A DNA stretch of 64,000 nucleotides, from assembly GCA_020912385.1 (NCBI GenBank), contig CP087209.1, forward strand, positions 2,790,001-2,854,000. The letters run 5' to 3'. The notes under the pieces are model-generated. The model was given only the letters and a program-made list of their open reading frames with translations. It did not search any database and was not told the DNA's origin. Within the stretch, counting starts at the first letter, position 1. Every line of letters starts with the position of its first letter. The stretch is from Neofusicoccum parvum (Eukaryota; Ascomycota; Dothideomycetes; Botryosphaeriales; Botryosphaeriaceae). The position numbers and the translations under genes are program-made. Below are positions 53,901 through 64,000 of this stretch, piece by piece.

Positions 53901-54713
53901 TCACCCCTCCCGCGACGGCCTGCGCAGCTTGGCGTCCTCCGCCTCCGTCTCGAGCCACCTGCCGCGACACTCGTCCGGCTCCCACATCATCACCACGCCC
54001 TCCGGCCCGTCGCAGATGCCGCTGCGCGCCACGATGCGGACGCCCGATTCCGCGTACAGGGCGCGGCCCATGGCACTGGCTTCCAGCGTCGCAGGGACCT
54101 GCTCCTCGCCCGCCCTGCTCTTCCCCCAGGCCACCAGGCTGCTCCCGATGCCCTGGCGCCGCTGCTGGGCCGACACGCCAAGCATGGCAAGGTGCCAGCT
54201 CCCTGTCTCCCGGTCCAGCGCGCGCCAGAATCCCTCGTAGGCTGTTGATTCGTGAAAGATCTGCACTCTGTCCCACGCCGTGGCCCGGTCGAGGAACCTC
54301 TGATAGTAGTACCAGCCATGCAGGCGCAGCAGCACCCGCTCCACCTCTGCGATGCGTGCGTTGCGTCGGCGGCGGCACTTTCCGGACGGCGGGCAGCCTC
54401 TCGGTTGGGGTAGATTACTGTGGGCAGGACAATCTGCCTCCCATTTCTTCGCCGCCTCATCGCCGCCGTTCCTGGCCCCGAAGGCAAACCCGGCCACTTC
54501 CGCGTCGCTCGCCTCGGTTTCGGCGATGATGCCGCGCGTCCCTGGCTCGACGAGCCGCTGTCGCACGCGCAGGCCCATGTAGCGGCGGAGGTCGTCGGGA
54601 TGCTCGTTGCGGCGCGGGTAGAGCCAGCTCCACAGCTTGTCCGGCCCGAAACAGCTGACGGCCAGGTCGGTAACCCGGGGCACGTCGTCCTGAATCATGT
54701 CCCAGTAGCGCAT
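53901..54713 (-). CDS. GNAT-family N-acetyltransferase
   Basis: Single exon, 270 residues from ATG 54713 (MRYWDMIQDDVPRVTDLAVSCF), the start that gives a GNAT-like N-terminus. 'WHLAMLGVSAQQRRQGIGSSLVAWG' is motif A, binding acetyl-CoA through Q-x-x-x-G-I-G. 'VPATLEASAMGRALYAESGVRIV' is motif B. A middle segment with CRRRRNARIAEVERVLLRLHGWYYYQRFLD is typical of fungal GNATs. The acceptor is unknown. The frame is open 140 codons further upstream, but the sequence there lacks domain features. It is cytosolic or nuclear. Confidence 0.85.
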   Translation of the reverse strand: MRYWDMIQDDVPRVTDLAVSCFGPDKLWSWLYPRRNEHPDDLRRYMGLRVRQRLVEPGTRGIIAETEASDAEVAGFAFGARNGGDEAAKKWEADCPAHSNLPQPRGCPPSGKCRRRRNARIAEVERVLLRLHGWYYYQRFLDRATAWDRVQIFHESTAYEGFWRALDRETGSWHLAMLGVSAQQRRQGIGSSLVAWGKSRAGEEQVPATLEASAMGRALYAESGVRIVARSGICDGPEGVVMMWEPDECRGRWLETEAEDAKLRRPSREG

Positions 54714-55449
54714 ACTTTGTGATCTGCGGCAGCCTGGAGTGGGCTCCTTGACAGAGTTTGGGCAGGGCAAGGGCGTGGTGGTTCCTGGTTCCTGAGTCGT
54801 GTAGTGCACTGAACCGTCGTTTGAGGAAGCGATTGTCGCGAATGTCTCCGCAGAGGGCGCGCCTGGGACGTCCCGGCACGCGCTGAAGCCAAGGCGGCTC
54901 GGTCCGTGACGTCTGCTGCGAGCTCCTAAACGCCTTGCGGGGGGAAACCAAGATAACGGGCCCGTCGCGGTGGCAAATCCGCCGTCCGGCTTGATGCAGC
55001 TCCGAAGTGGGTCGGGATGCGGAAAACCGAGTCTACAAGACGAGCTTTTGATCGTGAAATGCCTCGTTCCGCGTGCGGTCCGAAGTCCGTCGTAGCCACG
55101 GCAGAGTGTCACAGCAGATATACAGAAGAAAGGCGATTCAAGCAATGAGATGTGATAATCGTCGGGACGGCCGGCAACGCCCGGTCAAATGATTCAAGCT
55201 CTCGTGTGGTCTTGCCAATCTGAGAAGTTGCCGTATGGACTTTTAATAAACAAAAGCTTCTCCGGCCTGTACCGTGAGTGTCTGCTTTTGGCTGTCGTGC
55301 GGACGCATGTGCGGCTCCGCGCTGTCCGAACGAGATCGAAGACTTCGGATGGATGAATGGGGAAAGAAGAGATAGAACAAGAACTCATAAAGTAAACCCC
55401 AGACCCGGTGACCCCGGATGCACGTGACTTCCCAAGACCCGTCCCAAGT
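54714..55449. other. intergenic
   Basis: Promoter of the GNAT gene and 3' flank of the next; no gene. Confidence 0.5.
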
Positions 55450-56078
55450 TCAAACCTCATACTCGTCTGCTCCGTTGAAACATCACATCAGCGCTCAGCA
55501 CATACCAGAGGAGGCCAAAATGGAAGCCAAGCACTCACCATCCTCAGTCTCTTCGTCATCCTCGTCCCGATTCTCCTTCTTCACCCTCACCGCCACCCGG
55601 TCCTCACCAACCGTAATGCTCGTTGCAGAAGCTGTCTTGCTCTTCTTGGTGGATGGACTCTCCGCGGCATCTGCCTCTGCCTCGTCGTCGAAGAAGCTGG
55701 TCTCCATGACCGCAGCAGGACGCTTCCTGGTGGCGGTACGAGGAGTCTTCTTCGGGGTGTTGGGAGCACTGTTGCCATTGGCGATGCCGCCAGGGACGCG
55801 GGCGTCGAGTTTCTTCCTGATGGCGCGCATGGCATTGGATGCTGAGCCCGGGTTCGTCATTCCGGCTAACCGCGCCATAACGCTGTAATCGATCTGCAAC
55901 AGTCAGTGTTGTTTTGGTCTTCCAGGTATCCGGAAACCGAAAGGTGAGGAGTTGTGTACTGAAGCTTTGGGTGAGGATGCGGTATCGAGCAGAGTGGGTG
56001 GCAGACCTCGGGCGGCGTCTTCATCGCCTGGAAGGCGCAGGCCATGAGTTGCACCTCGCGCTCAGAGAAGCCACTCAT
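55450..56078 (-). CDS. small nuclear-type protein with Myb/HTH-like N-terminus
   Basis: Three exons, 56078-56007, 55893-55539 and a short 55466-55450 (147 residues). 'MSGFSEREVQLMACAFQAMKTPPEIDYSVMARLAGMTNPGSASNAMRAIRKKL' looks like the short helical DNA-binding-type domain found in many ascomycete hypotheticals. It is followed by a basic, Pro/Thr-rich linker (KKTPRTATRKRPA) and an acidic tail (EDDEETEDG). The third exon is tentative; it follows a GTGAGT donor and GAGCAG acceptor and ends DEYEV. Without that splice the frame reads on to a stop at 55495. The first donor is GTCTGC (weak). Function is unknown. Confidence 0.65.
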
Positions 56079-57078
56079 GGTTGGTGTTGTGTATCGTGTA
56101 GTGGAACAATGGAGAGTATTGCTGTTGAAGCGTGAAGCGGAAAGGTGAAGATGCGAGGGTGTTGTAGGTGTCGGGTGGTGAGTGTGGTCGGAGGGACAAC
56201 CGGTATTGATCGGTGTGTTGCGGAGGGAAGGTGGAGGAGCAACGTGGAGTAGCTCATAGACATGCAGCCGCGCTCTTAACAAGAAAAAAGTTCTGCAGTC
56301 CGTGAGCCTTGGTCCGTGTGACTCAAAGTGTTTCATCCAATTTACCCCGCATGATGAGTTGATGCTGTCGTGTGGCCATTGGCATAGCTTGTACGTTGAT
56401 ACAGAAGCAGCTTCGTTTTTGCACTGCAACTCTGTATCTCTCTCCAGCGTCATACGGACCGACACATCTCGCTTACGGAAAAGTGCGTAGAGGCTATCAT
56501 TCGCCATGCACAAGTATCCGAGCAGCCCCACGTTTTGAAATCCTCGACGGTTATTGCATACCAAATGTTCTGATGAGACTCGAGCTACCCGTGCGACTTC
56601 GCTTTGTTCTTCCACAGAAGTTTTGATGCACAATTGCAGCGACGGACAGTGACAGCAAACAAAAGATTTTGCATCTTCATCTACCTAAACCACCAATCAC
56701 TTCCTTCGTACGTATGTATGCTCTCATCGTCAACTTTTTCCTTTGAAACCGAATCTCCAAGCGTGAGGAGAGACCGTCTCCCATAACATCATTGGTCTCG
56801 GGGGGAATATTAGGAGAGACGTCCGTGAACATGTCTGAGAAAATGAAAGGAAGCGAAAACATAAAGAGGTAACAGTAGAGGAAAAGAACTTGGGGGTATG
56901 TAGAAAAACAACAGACATGAAGACAAAAACCAGCAGGATGACCAGGTGATGAATATGAGGGTTCCTGTAGCGACTCCGGATCCATCCGTATGCTCTTCGG
57001 CCATGGCATCAATCACATTCCCAGATCTCCTGTGCTCATCTTTCTCCTCTCCGGTAACGCCCAAATAACTTAGCCACT
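56079..57078. other. intergenic
   Basis: 1 kb; no supported gene. Confidence 0.5.
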
Positions 57079-59482
57079 TCACCTGAACTTCGCAGTGCAT
57101 CTGCCCATGACCTCACCCTGACAGACCAGCTCAGCGTTGAACTCACTGCCATCCAGCGTCAGGTAGATGTCGAAGTACACGCGGTAGAAGGTGCCTTGGG
57201 GCGTGTCCATCCGCTCAAAGTCCTTCTCAAGGTTTTTGCGCGATAAGTCCGAGGTCAGCGTGACAACCTCCTTGATGCCTGTTGAGACCAGATGTCAGTC
57301 CTCAATCACTATCAGACGAAAGTTTTGGATTAGACTTACGAGGATCCTTAGTGTATTCCGGGCAGACGTCGTCATCGCAAGCGTAGAGGATATCCTCATA
57401 CATAAGGGTCGCTCCAGGAGCCACCTGACGGAAGAAAGAGACCTTCACAGGCTCGCCAATCTTCACACGCTGGCCCTTTTGCACAAAAATCTGGCGAGTA
57501 AACTTGCAGCGATCCTTACCGTCAAGAGACGGCACACGATATTGCTCTGGGTGATGGCCTTCTTTGAATGGTTGAAGCGTTGCCATGAGGTAATGTCTTC
57601 GGGCAACACGGTGAGTGATGATGCGCTCGGTGATTCCAGCCGTGACTGCGCCCTTGACGATTGCAGCGACTGAGTCCATTGGACGAACCACCTTGGACTG
57701 GAACTGGGGTGGCACGTGAAGCTTGATCTGTTGGAACAAGTACTCCGATGCGCCGAACCCACCAACGACTAGCACGTTCTGCAGAATGAACGTTAGCATT
57801 GATGAATGATCGAGGTGATCTGGACCCGACACGTACCTGAAGGTTTCTGTTCTGGGCTTGAATCGCAATAATCTGGTTGCGAACAAGTTCCAAAATCCGA
57901 TTGACAACGGGCTCGAAGCACTGTAGGATCTCCTCGTTGGTGAAGGTCATGTACCCTTCTTCAATTCCCGCCTCGGGAAACTCGGCCTCAATACCAACGT
58001 CGACAGCCCACTTCTGACCATTGTTCCTGAAGTCCGCCTTGATTCTGTTCTCGAAGTCCATGATGCACTTGGCGTACACCTTGCCAGCCGTCTTTGAACC
58101 GTCCGGAAGCTTCATCTTCCGGATCTTGGCGCGCAGGATGTTGCTGAAGTTACGGTTCAATGCCGTGGAACCGCACGAATCGCCAGAGCCTGCTGTACAC
58201 TCCGCAACAGAGAAAGGCTGCTCTTCTTCAACCTCATAGGCGATCAAATCGACTGTACCGCCACCGCAGTCGACAATCAAAACCGCATCGTGGACCTTCA
58301 GGTTCAACAGACCAGTCTTGGAGCAGAACATTGCCGCCGCCTCAGGCTCAGTAATGAGCGTCAGCCTGTTGTCGTTCTCGTCCCGGAGGAACCCAGCCTG
58401 GATAGCTGCAGCTCTGGTGGCAGCCTTGCCAGCATCGTTCCAAATGGCAGGAACGGTGAGATAGTACCGGATATTGCGCTCCTCACGATTGAAGACTTCA
58501 CCCAGAGTCTTCTGTAGCTGATTGCGCATTGCCTGACGCAAGTGGAAAAGATAATCGGCGGCGACATCGATCTCAGACTTTCCCGGCGGGAGCGGCGGCA
58601 AGTTGATGGGGTCGATGTAGGTATTACCAGAGAGCATTAGCTGAAGCTTGAACCACTCCACCTTCTGGACACCGGGCTTGGGATAGCCGGTGGGGGCCAA
58701 AGCGTCGGCAATGTCTGGCCCCCACCCTACGACCTTCTGGTACTGATCATAATATAACACGGTGGGAATCTAGGCAGCGGTCAGCCGTGCGCTGCTTGTA
58801 CGTAATGCGGGCAGATTTACCTTCTGCTTGGTCTGGTTTCCCGCGCCAGGCCACTCGGTGATGATATCTTCCTTCGCTTCGGTGTTGGTAGCGAATGCGA
58901 AAGCGACGCCGGAGAAGGTGGTGCCCTGCAATCGCGCTGTTAGTCATGCCGGTTTCGTGGCGTGCAGAGCGGGAGCGGACTTACGAAATCGATGCCGACA
59001 ATCAGCTGGGCCTTGCTTCGTCCTGCGCCCTCGACCTCGACGGCCTGGGGCCGCGAGTATGCCTGTGGGCCAGCTGGCGGCGGGTTCCCGTATCCACCGT
59101 AGTTGGGCTGCTGGGCCTGTGGAGGGTAGCCGGGCGGGCCGGCGGGCGGCGGCTGGCCGTACATTTGGCCCTGCGGCGGGTAGTGGCCTTGGGCGGTGTT
59201 GATGGGTGGGGGCGGCATCGGACTCGAGGTGCGCGGCGGGTGAGTGCCGGCAGCTAGGTGCTGGCCGGGCGGAGCGTAGGTGTACGAGGGCGGGCGGCCC
59301 AGCGGGTTGTTAGGGTTCATGGGGAGCGAGGTGTTGGACGAGCTGGCGTTGGAGGGCGGGGATAGCGAGCTGGTGCTGCCCGGAGGCGGGGTCGGCGTGG
59401 TGTTTTGGGCCGCAACGTTGTTGGAGGATCGCCGTCTCGAGCCGCTTACGAGGTTCTTGAAGCGAGCGTTCATGGACGACAT
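57079..59482 (-). CDS. Hsp70-like (actin-fold) ATPase with Pro-rich N-terminus
   Basis: Five exons, 59482-58985, 58925-58821, 58769-57837, 57778-57340 and 57278-57079, give 724 residues. The first 150 residues are Pro/Ser/Gln/Tyr-rich and disordered. The actin-type ATPase then starts: 'LIVGIDFGTTFSGVAFAF' (phosphate 1; split exactly by intron 1), 'YYLTVPAIWNDAGKAATRAAAIQAGF', 'LITEPEAAAMFC', 'VLIVDCGGGTVDLIAYEV' (phosphate 2) and 'NVLVVGGFGASEYLFQQI' (adenosine motif). It belongs to the fungal hsp70-family ATPases related to HSPA12, lacking a canonical substrate-binding domain. The client is unknown. ATG 59482 (MSSMNARF) is the first ATG; a second lies at 59473. Confidence 0.9.
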
Positions 59483-60534
59483 GAAGAGAGAGGAGGGGAG
59501 TCGGGCGAGGAGGGAGGGTGGGCGAGGAGGGAAAGAAAAGTGAGCGAGGGGCGGGCGCTGGGGCGGGCGTAAGCTGGCAGGCAGAGGTGGTGCTGGCTGC
59601 TGCTGCTGCTGCGGCTGAGTGATGTGCACAGTTAGCGGAAGTCAGCCTTGGGACATGGGTTCGCCGGCGGCAGTACGGGACTGGCTAAGCTGGCTGCGAG
59701 GGCGCGGCCAAGAGCGGGCCGGGTGGCACGCTGCGATGCTTTGTCTTTGGGCGGGCGGCGGCAATAAAGCAGCGTCTGCGGTGGCAGGTGGGCAGCGGGA
59801 CGGCGGGACAGCGGAGCAGCAGGCGCGAGAGCAGCGAGAGGGAGGTGGTGCAGACGGAGACCGGGCGAGGCTGTCCTCTTGAATCCTCAGCGCGAAGGTG
59901 AGCGATGCGGCGGTGTCAGCGCGCTGAGCCACGGCTCGCGCGCACGCTCGACATGGGCCGCCGGCGGTGATCGCTCTCACATGCTTGGCGCCGCTGGACA
60001 GCACAACTGCACCCATTGCTTCGCATTGCGCTCGCGAGCTGCTGCGCGCGCGGGCAGATTGCAGCGCCGGCGCCGCCTCGCGTTGCGCTCTACGTGCTCT
60101 GCATCGCGGCAGGCTGTGTTTGCTGGCTGCCCGGTCGGCGCCCAGGCTGGCGGCCACCAACAGGTGGGGCAGCCTTCGAGGGTCCGTTCGCAGAGCGCCA
60201 TCAACGTGCCGCAGCACGCGCCCTTGCTCGCTCTACAAGACCGCTCCGCTCCGTCACCACCGCCGCCGCCGCCGCCGCCGTCGCGTCGGCAGCCCGTGGC
60301 CCACCGCGCCCTTGGTGTTGCTTGTCACCCAGCGTTCTGACAAATCGCGCCATGCTCTATTCGCAAATCGCTTTGTCTTGTGCGGCCTGACCGCAGCACC
60401 CCTGCAGCAAGCCACCAACACCAGGAACCCATACGTCCATGTGCGCCATCCCAATTGCCCTGCCATGGGTATGCCCATCAATCCCGCCCACCTGCATGTA
60501 ACGCCAAACGCCAACCTCACCTTCCCGCACACTT
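59483..60534. other. promoter region of Hsp70-like gene
   Basis: GC-rich 1 kb; antisense overlapping ORFs without motifs; contains a CCG trinucleotide run. Confidence 0.5.
60261..60280. repeat. (CGC)n trinucleotide repeat
   Basis: 20 bp of perfect CGC/CCG repeat read directly. Confidence 0.8.
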
Positions 60535-62223
60535 TCAGAAGCACTCGGAATCCCGGAGCGGGTCCATCAGGTGCCTTTTCCCGTGGAAGGTGTCGTCTAA
60601 CACAGTGCTCTCCCCCGAATTCTCGTAGTCGTCGTAGGCCGTGGATTCCTCCAACGCCGGCACTGGGGTACGACCCGTCAAGATATTGTATAACGAGTCC
60701 TCGCTTTCATCAGCGCTGCCGGGAGTGGCGGGTCGACTACCCGAGCGATTGAACTTCAAAATCGCGTCTTTGCCATCCGGCCATACCGTCACAAAGCCAT
60801 GGAGGTCGCCAAGAACAACGGACGGCTTTCTGTCTGAATTGTCGTGCAGCCAGTGCGTCTCCAGTTTCCCAGTCGATCTTTCAAACGGCGCACTGACGAC
60901 TCTGGCGCCTGGTTGCTCTGCGTTCCACAGATAGATGAGGGCTTCGTCCTGCGCGCATTGGATGAGCAGTAGCGTTGGAATCTTGGGATGCCATTGAAGA
61001 CACTTGACAGGTGCGTGCTGGATGAGGACCGTCCGCGCTGCAAGCCTAGTCAAGTCCCATAGCCACACACACGTCGGCATTGAGTCGTCCCTGGTAGCTA
61101 TAAGGCTTCCAGCAGCGTTGAAGGCAACCGTGGAAATGCCTGATTTCGAGGTGGTCTCTGATAACCCTGCCGGTGCTACTGGGGGCGAGACTGGCTGTGG
61201 TACCAATGCATATTCGCGAGTCGCAGACAATTGTTCCTGCCAAACTTCGCCTGCCGAAAGTTGCACGACAGACGTGTGGTCTAGAAACACAGTCGGAGAA
61301 AACTAGTCAACGGTCAGTCGACGCAAAGCTTGTGGGGAACCAACAACTTACAGTCCTTGTGCTGAGCAGCGTTACCCTCCGGTCGTACGCGCCCACCGCG
61401 AGGTAGTCTCCCCGTGGACTCCACTCGATACTCTTGATTCCCAGTCCCCGAACACCTCCATCGTCATCACCGCAGTATGTCCTGTAAAGGTGTCCATCCG
61501 CCGTGTACACGAACAGTTTAAATCCTGTGCTTGCAGCATCCCAAACAACCAGCCATTTCCCGTCCGGACTCCACTTCACGCCTTGGGCATCACTACTTGG
61601 AAGCGTGATAGTCTTCAATAGGAAGTACGTGCCAGGCGCATGCAGAGTCAGGATATCCTGAGGTCCAGGCCTGGAAAGCAGCGCAAGAACGGCGTTACGC
61701 GGTCGGTATCCAAGACCTCTCGAGTCCTTGTAGTATTTCGGGTCCTTGATTTCAACGCTGCGGCCCGTCCTCAGACTCCAAGCAGTCACCCGGGCCCCAA
61801 AGTCGGAGAACACGAGTACCTCATCCAGAGAAGCACCAAACTCGGCATTCGATATCTTCCCCATCCCTCCGCTGCCATTGTCGATCACAGCTTTCCAGCG
61901 GGAGTCGGCGAGATCCCAGACACGGACATTGCTCTCATCGGCGAGCAGGAAGCGAAGGTTCTGGCGGCTGGCGAGAGGAGACCATCTTATCGCAGGTGGA
62001 TGCTTGGCGGTGTACTCGGTAGGTAAGGGTATGTTGCGGACAAGAGAAAGCGACGAAGCGACACGAATTTGCAAGCGATTGCCTGCCAGTGCTGCCACGA
62101 ATGCGCCATCGGGCGACGCAACCGGATGCAAGGACGCTAAGAGAACATAAGCATGTTTGTTTCAAGAGCGTGGAGTGTCAGGAAAGCACCTTTGGCCTGC
62201 TGCGACGCTTGCGGCGGGTCCAT
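60535..62223 (-). CDS. WD40-repeat protein, WRAP73/Wdr8 type
   Basis: Three exons, 62223-62190 (short, tentative), 62136-61352 and 61302-60535, give 528 residues. 'LHPVASPDGAFVAALAGNRLQIRVASSLSLVRNIPLP', 'AIRWSPLASRQNLRFLLADESNVRVWDLADSRWKAVI' and 'SNAEFGASLDEVLVFSDFGARVTAWSLRTGRSVEIKDPKY' match WRAP73 family blocks. So do 'VKWSPDGKWLVVWDAAS', 'GIKSIEWSPRGDYLAVGAYDRRVTLLS' and 'VAFNAAGSLIATRDDSMPTCVWLWDL'. The family works at spindle poles/centrosomes in microtubule anchoring. The first exon (MDPPQASQQAK) was chosen because a 53-nt GTGCTT...CTTAG intron keeps phase and its ATG sits in good context. Confidence 0.82.
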
Positions 62224-62886
62224 GTTGTGGTGTCGGCTGCGATTGTTTACGAGTTTCCGCTGTTGGCCCGGATGGCAACCAAACACGCCCGCCTGTGCGC
62301 TCAGCCCTGGGCGCGCGACCGCACGTGAGCGCGAAAGTCGTTGCCGCGCCTTCACCTCTTCTCTCCTCTGCACCGCCCCAGTCCTCGGAATCGTGAGGTC
62401 TTTCGCGCACAACATAACCACAGACTCATACATTTATCTTCTCTGTGCGCCCATGCTAGAAGATGATCCTGTTGCTGCACCCACAAACCCCCCCGAGGCC
62501 TTGTGGTCTGCAGGTGACGACACCAGCTGCGCTCGACGACCACCCTATTGCCCTCAACGAGCAAGCCTGCATGGAGACTTGAGGCATCCTTGCGGATGCA
62601 GAAGTGCTATAGGATCTGTGTCAGAGGAATTTGGACGAATGCCTCAAATTCCACCCTCTGGTTGCCTTGCATGCGAGATGCCTGAGGCAGTGTGCTCTTT
62701 CCCTGCTGCCCCCAACTTCTCACCGGCGGTCGTTAGTCCTCAAGCGGTTCTTGCATCACTCAGGCTGGCAAACAGAAATGCCTGTGCTTGGTACGTAGGC
62801 ACGGCGAACATGGAAGCGACACGCTGTCGCCTGCGGCCCAACGCTGCCAACTGAAGCCGAGAGCTGCGTTGAAGACGGGTGCGCTG
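62224..62886. other. intergenic
   Basis: No supported gene between the divergent WD40 and Thr-rich secreted protein genes. Confidence 0.5.
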
Positions 62887-63060
62887 CTGCTCGAAGGGAG
62901 AGGTGATCCTGCCGTCCGCGATCCAAGGCAGACGGGCTGATTTGCTGCTACTGCTCGAAGGGAGAGGTGACCCTGCCGTCTGCGTTCCAAGGCGGATGGG
63001 CTGAGCTGCTGCCACTGCTCGATGGGAGAGGCGACCCTGCTGTGTGCGGACGAGGGCCGC
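62887..63060. repeat. 64-bp tandem repeat, 3 copies
   Basis: The block CTGCTCGAWGGGAGAGGYGA recurs at 62887, 62951 and 63015, an exact 64-bp period. Copies 1 and 2 match closely throughout (CCTGCCGTC...CCAAGGC...ACGGGCTGA); copy 3 diverges after about 40 bp. Confidence 0.85.
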
Positions 63061-63220
63061 TGGGTTGTGCTGCCGGCGGTGACGTCGCTTCCTCATGAGG
63101 AAACAACCTCCTGCCGCCGCCACCCCAACGCTGCTCTTCAGCGCGAGCGCTGCTGCAAGAGGCGACGCACCTGCTGCCCAGCGTGCCCGCGCAATGCAGC
63201 TGCTCTGCTCGCCGAGCGCC

Positions 63221-63230
63221 CTATATAATC
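63221..63230 (+). promoter_or_regulatory. TATA box of Thr-rich secreted protein gene
   Basis: CTATATAATC about 185 nt upstream of ATG 63414, followed by a CT-rich leader typical of highly expressed fungal genes. Confidence 0.5.
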
Positions 63231-63413
63231 CCATCTCCGCCCGCTCTCAACTATCTTCTCTTCCTCACCATTCAATCTTACCATCAGCATTCCAAAGCTT
63301 GAGTCTCTCACTGCTCCCCGTTGCTTAAGTCGCTCTTCTGCATCTTGTACCACAGCAGCACTTGCTCCACTCTCATCTTCACTCAGAACTTACTTCTCAC
63401 TCTCATCTCCACC

Positions 63414-64000
63414 ATGCACTTCTCCACTGTCGCCATTCCGGCCCTCGCCGGTGTCGCTCTGGCCGCCCAGAAGCCAGCTGCCGGCACTCAGACCAGCCAG
63501 CCCAACTCTTGCAATGCTATCATTGGCGGCGGTCGCTTCCCCGACAAGACGCCTTTCGCCACGAAGGTCAACAATCCTACGACCACAACGAGGTTCTGGA
63601 CGACCACCACTTGCGTCACAACCCCTGAGGTCACAGTCACTACAGTGGTACCGTCTGCGTAAGTTTTCCGTCTTGGTCCCACATTCGCTGTGCTAACAAG
63701 TGTCAGACCCACCGCGACTGTGACCCCTGGCATCACGAAGTTCAAGGAAGGCACCCTGACGGTCACTAAGACTGTGCCCTATGGCACCAAGACGGTCACC
63801 TCAGACATCAAGGCGGCCCCCGTCACCCCGGTTGCCACCATGTCCGTGAACTTCGACGATCCTTCTGATAACCTGCCTCCTGTGGGAGCCGTCGTCCATG
63901 TCTTCTCACCCGTCGTTACAAGTGGTGCGACACGCCGCGTCCAGGTCCCAGGAATCTTCCGTCTTCCTGTTCAGCTCTGGAAGGCTGTGTCCGGTCTCTT
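63414..64000 (+). CDS. secreted Thr-rich protein, 3'-truncated by window edge
   Basis: Exon 1 63414-63658 and exon 2 from 63707 onward (intron GTAAGT...GCTAAC...CAG, 48 nt), open to the window end. ATG sits in CACCATGC. A short signal peptide (MHFSTVAIPALAGVALA) is followed by 'SCNAIIGGGRFPDKTPFATK', then Thr/Val-rich repeats (TTTTRFWTTTTCVTTPEVTVTTVV; LTVTKTVPYGTKTVTSD). Such Thr-rich segments are usual in O-glycosylated wall or surface proteins. The later part (VGAVVHVFSPVVTSGATRRVQVPG) is less biased. There is no recognised domain, and the end is missing. Confidence 0.7.

Noticed and set aside
53193..54248. + strand ORF of 351 codons across the pyrG promoter and GNAT gene
   Set aside because: Antisense to a clear GNAT domain; Arg/Pro/Ala-rich; no start or motif support.

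Overview
The window is a filamentous ascomycete chromosome segment. Nearly every gene is broken by 45-350 nt GT-AG introns with CTRAY-like branch sites. Coding regions are GC-rich, intergenic DNA is long, and several protein types are fungus-specific: a Zn2Cys6 regulator, a PTH11-like receptor, a DUF1772 membrane protein and a pyrG-type OMP decarboxylase with an acidic insert. I infer Pezizomycotina, probably Dothideomycetes; the class is inference only.

Left part (1-25 kb): a truncated hypothetical gene; a decayed coding stretch (1.9-2.6 kb); an F-box-like protein; a metallo-beta-lactamase-fold hydrolase; two tandem arginine tRNA genes (6.6-7.2 kb); a sulfotransferase-like P-loop protein; a secreted GH27 alpha-galactosidase; a candidate small membrane protein; a DUF1772 protein; an SRA/YDG-domain protein; and an F-box/LRR-like protein. 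A gene-poor 4 kb follows (24.8-28.7 kb).

Middle (28.7-38.6 kb): a candidate terpenoid locus. A HAD-domain/class II-type terpene cyclase (drimane-synthase type, DVDTT motif) and a class I terpene synthase (DDSWE and NDLGSFDKE motifs) are divergently transcribed from a shared 1.56 kb promoter. A Zn2Cys6 transcription factor and a PTH11-like seven-helix protein lie beside them. No P450 or transporter is visible, so the locus looks minimal.

Right part (40-64 kb): a LigB-type extradiol dioxygenase and an ABM monooxygenase, tail to tail; a secreted amidase; a small cysteine-containing secreted protein; a feruloyl-esterase-like secreted hydrolase; a single-pass cysteine-rich surface protein; then housekeeping genes (pyrG, GNAT acetyltransferase, small nuclear-type protein, Hsp70-like ATPase, WRAP73-type WD40 protein) and a Thr-rich secreted protein cut by the window edge.

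The most unusual observation is the tRNA pair. Both tRNA-Arg genes (anticodons CCU and UCU) fold perfectly only if two introns are removed: the usual one after position 37, and a second 53-55 nt segment with mRNA-type GT...AG ends lying in the T-loop between positions 57 and 58. That second segment splits the internal Pol III B box. I know of no fungal precedent.
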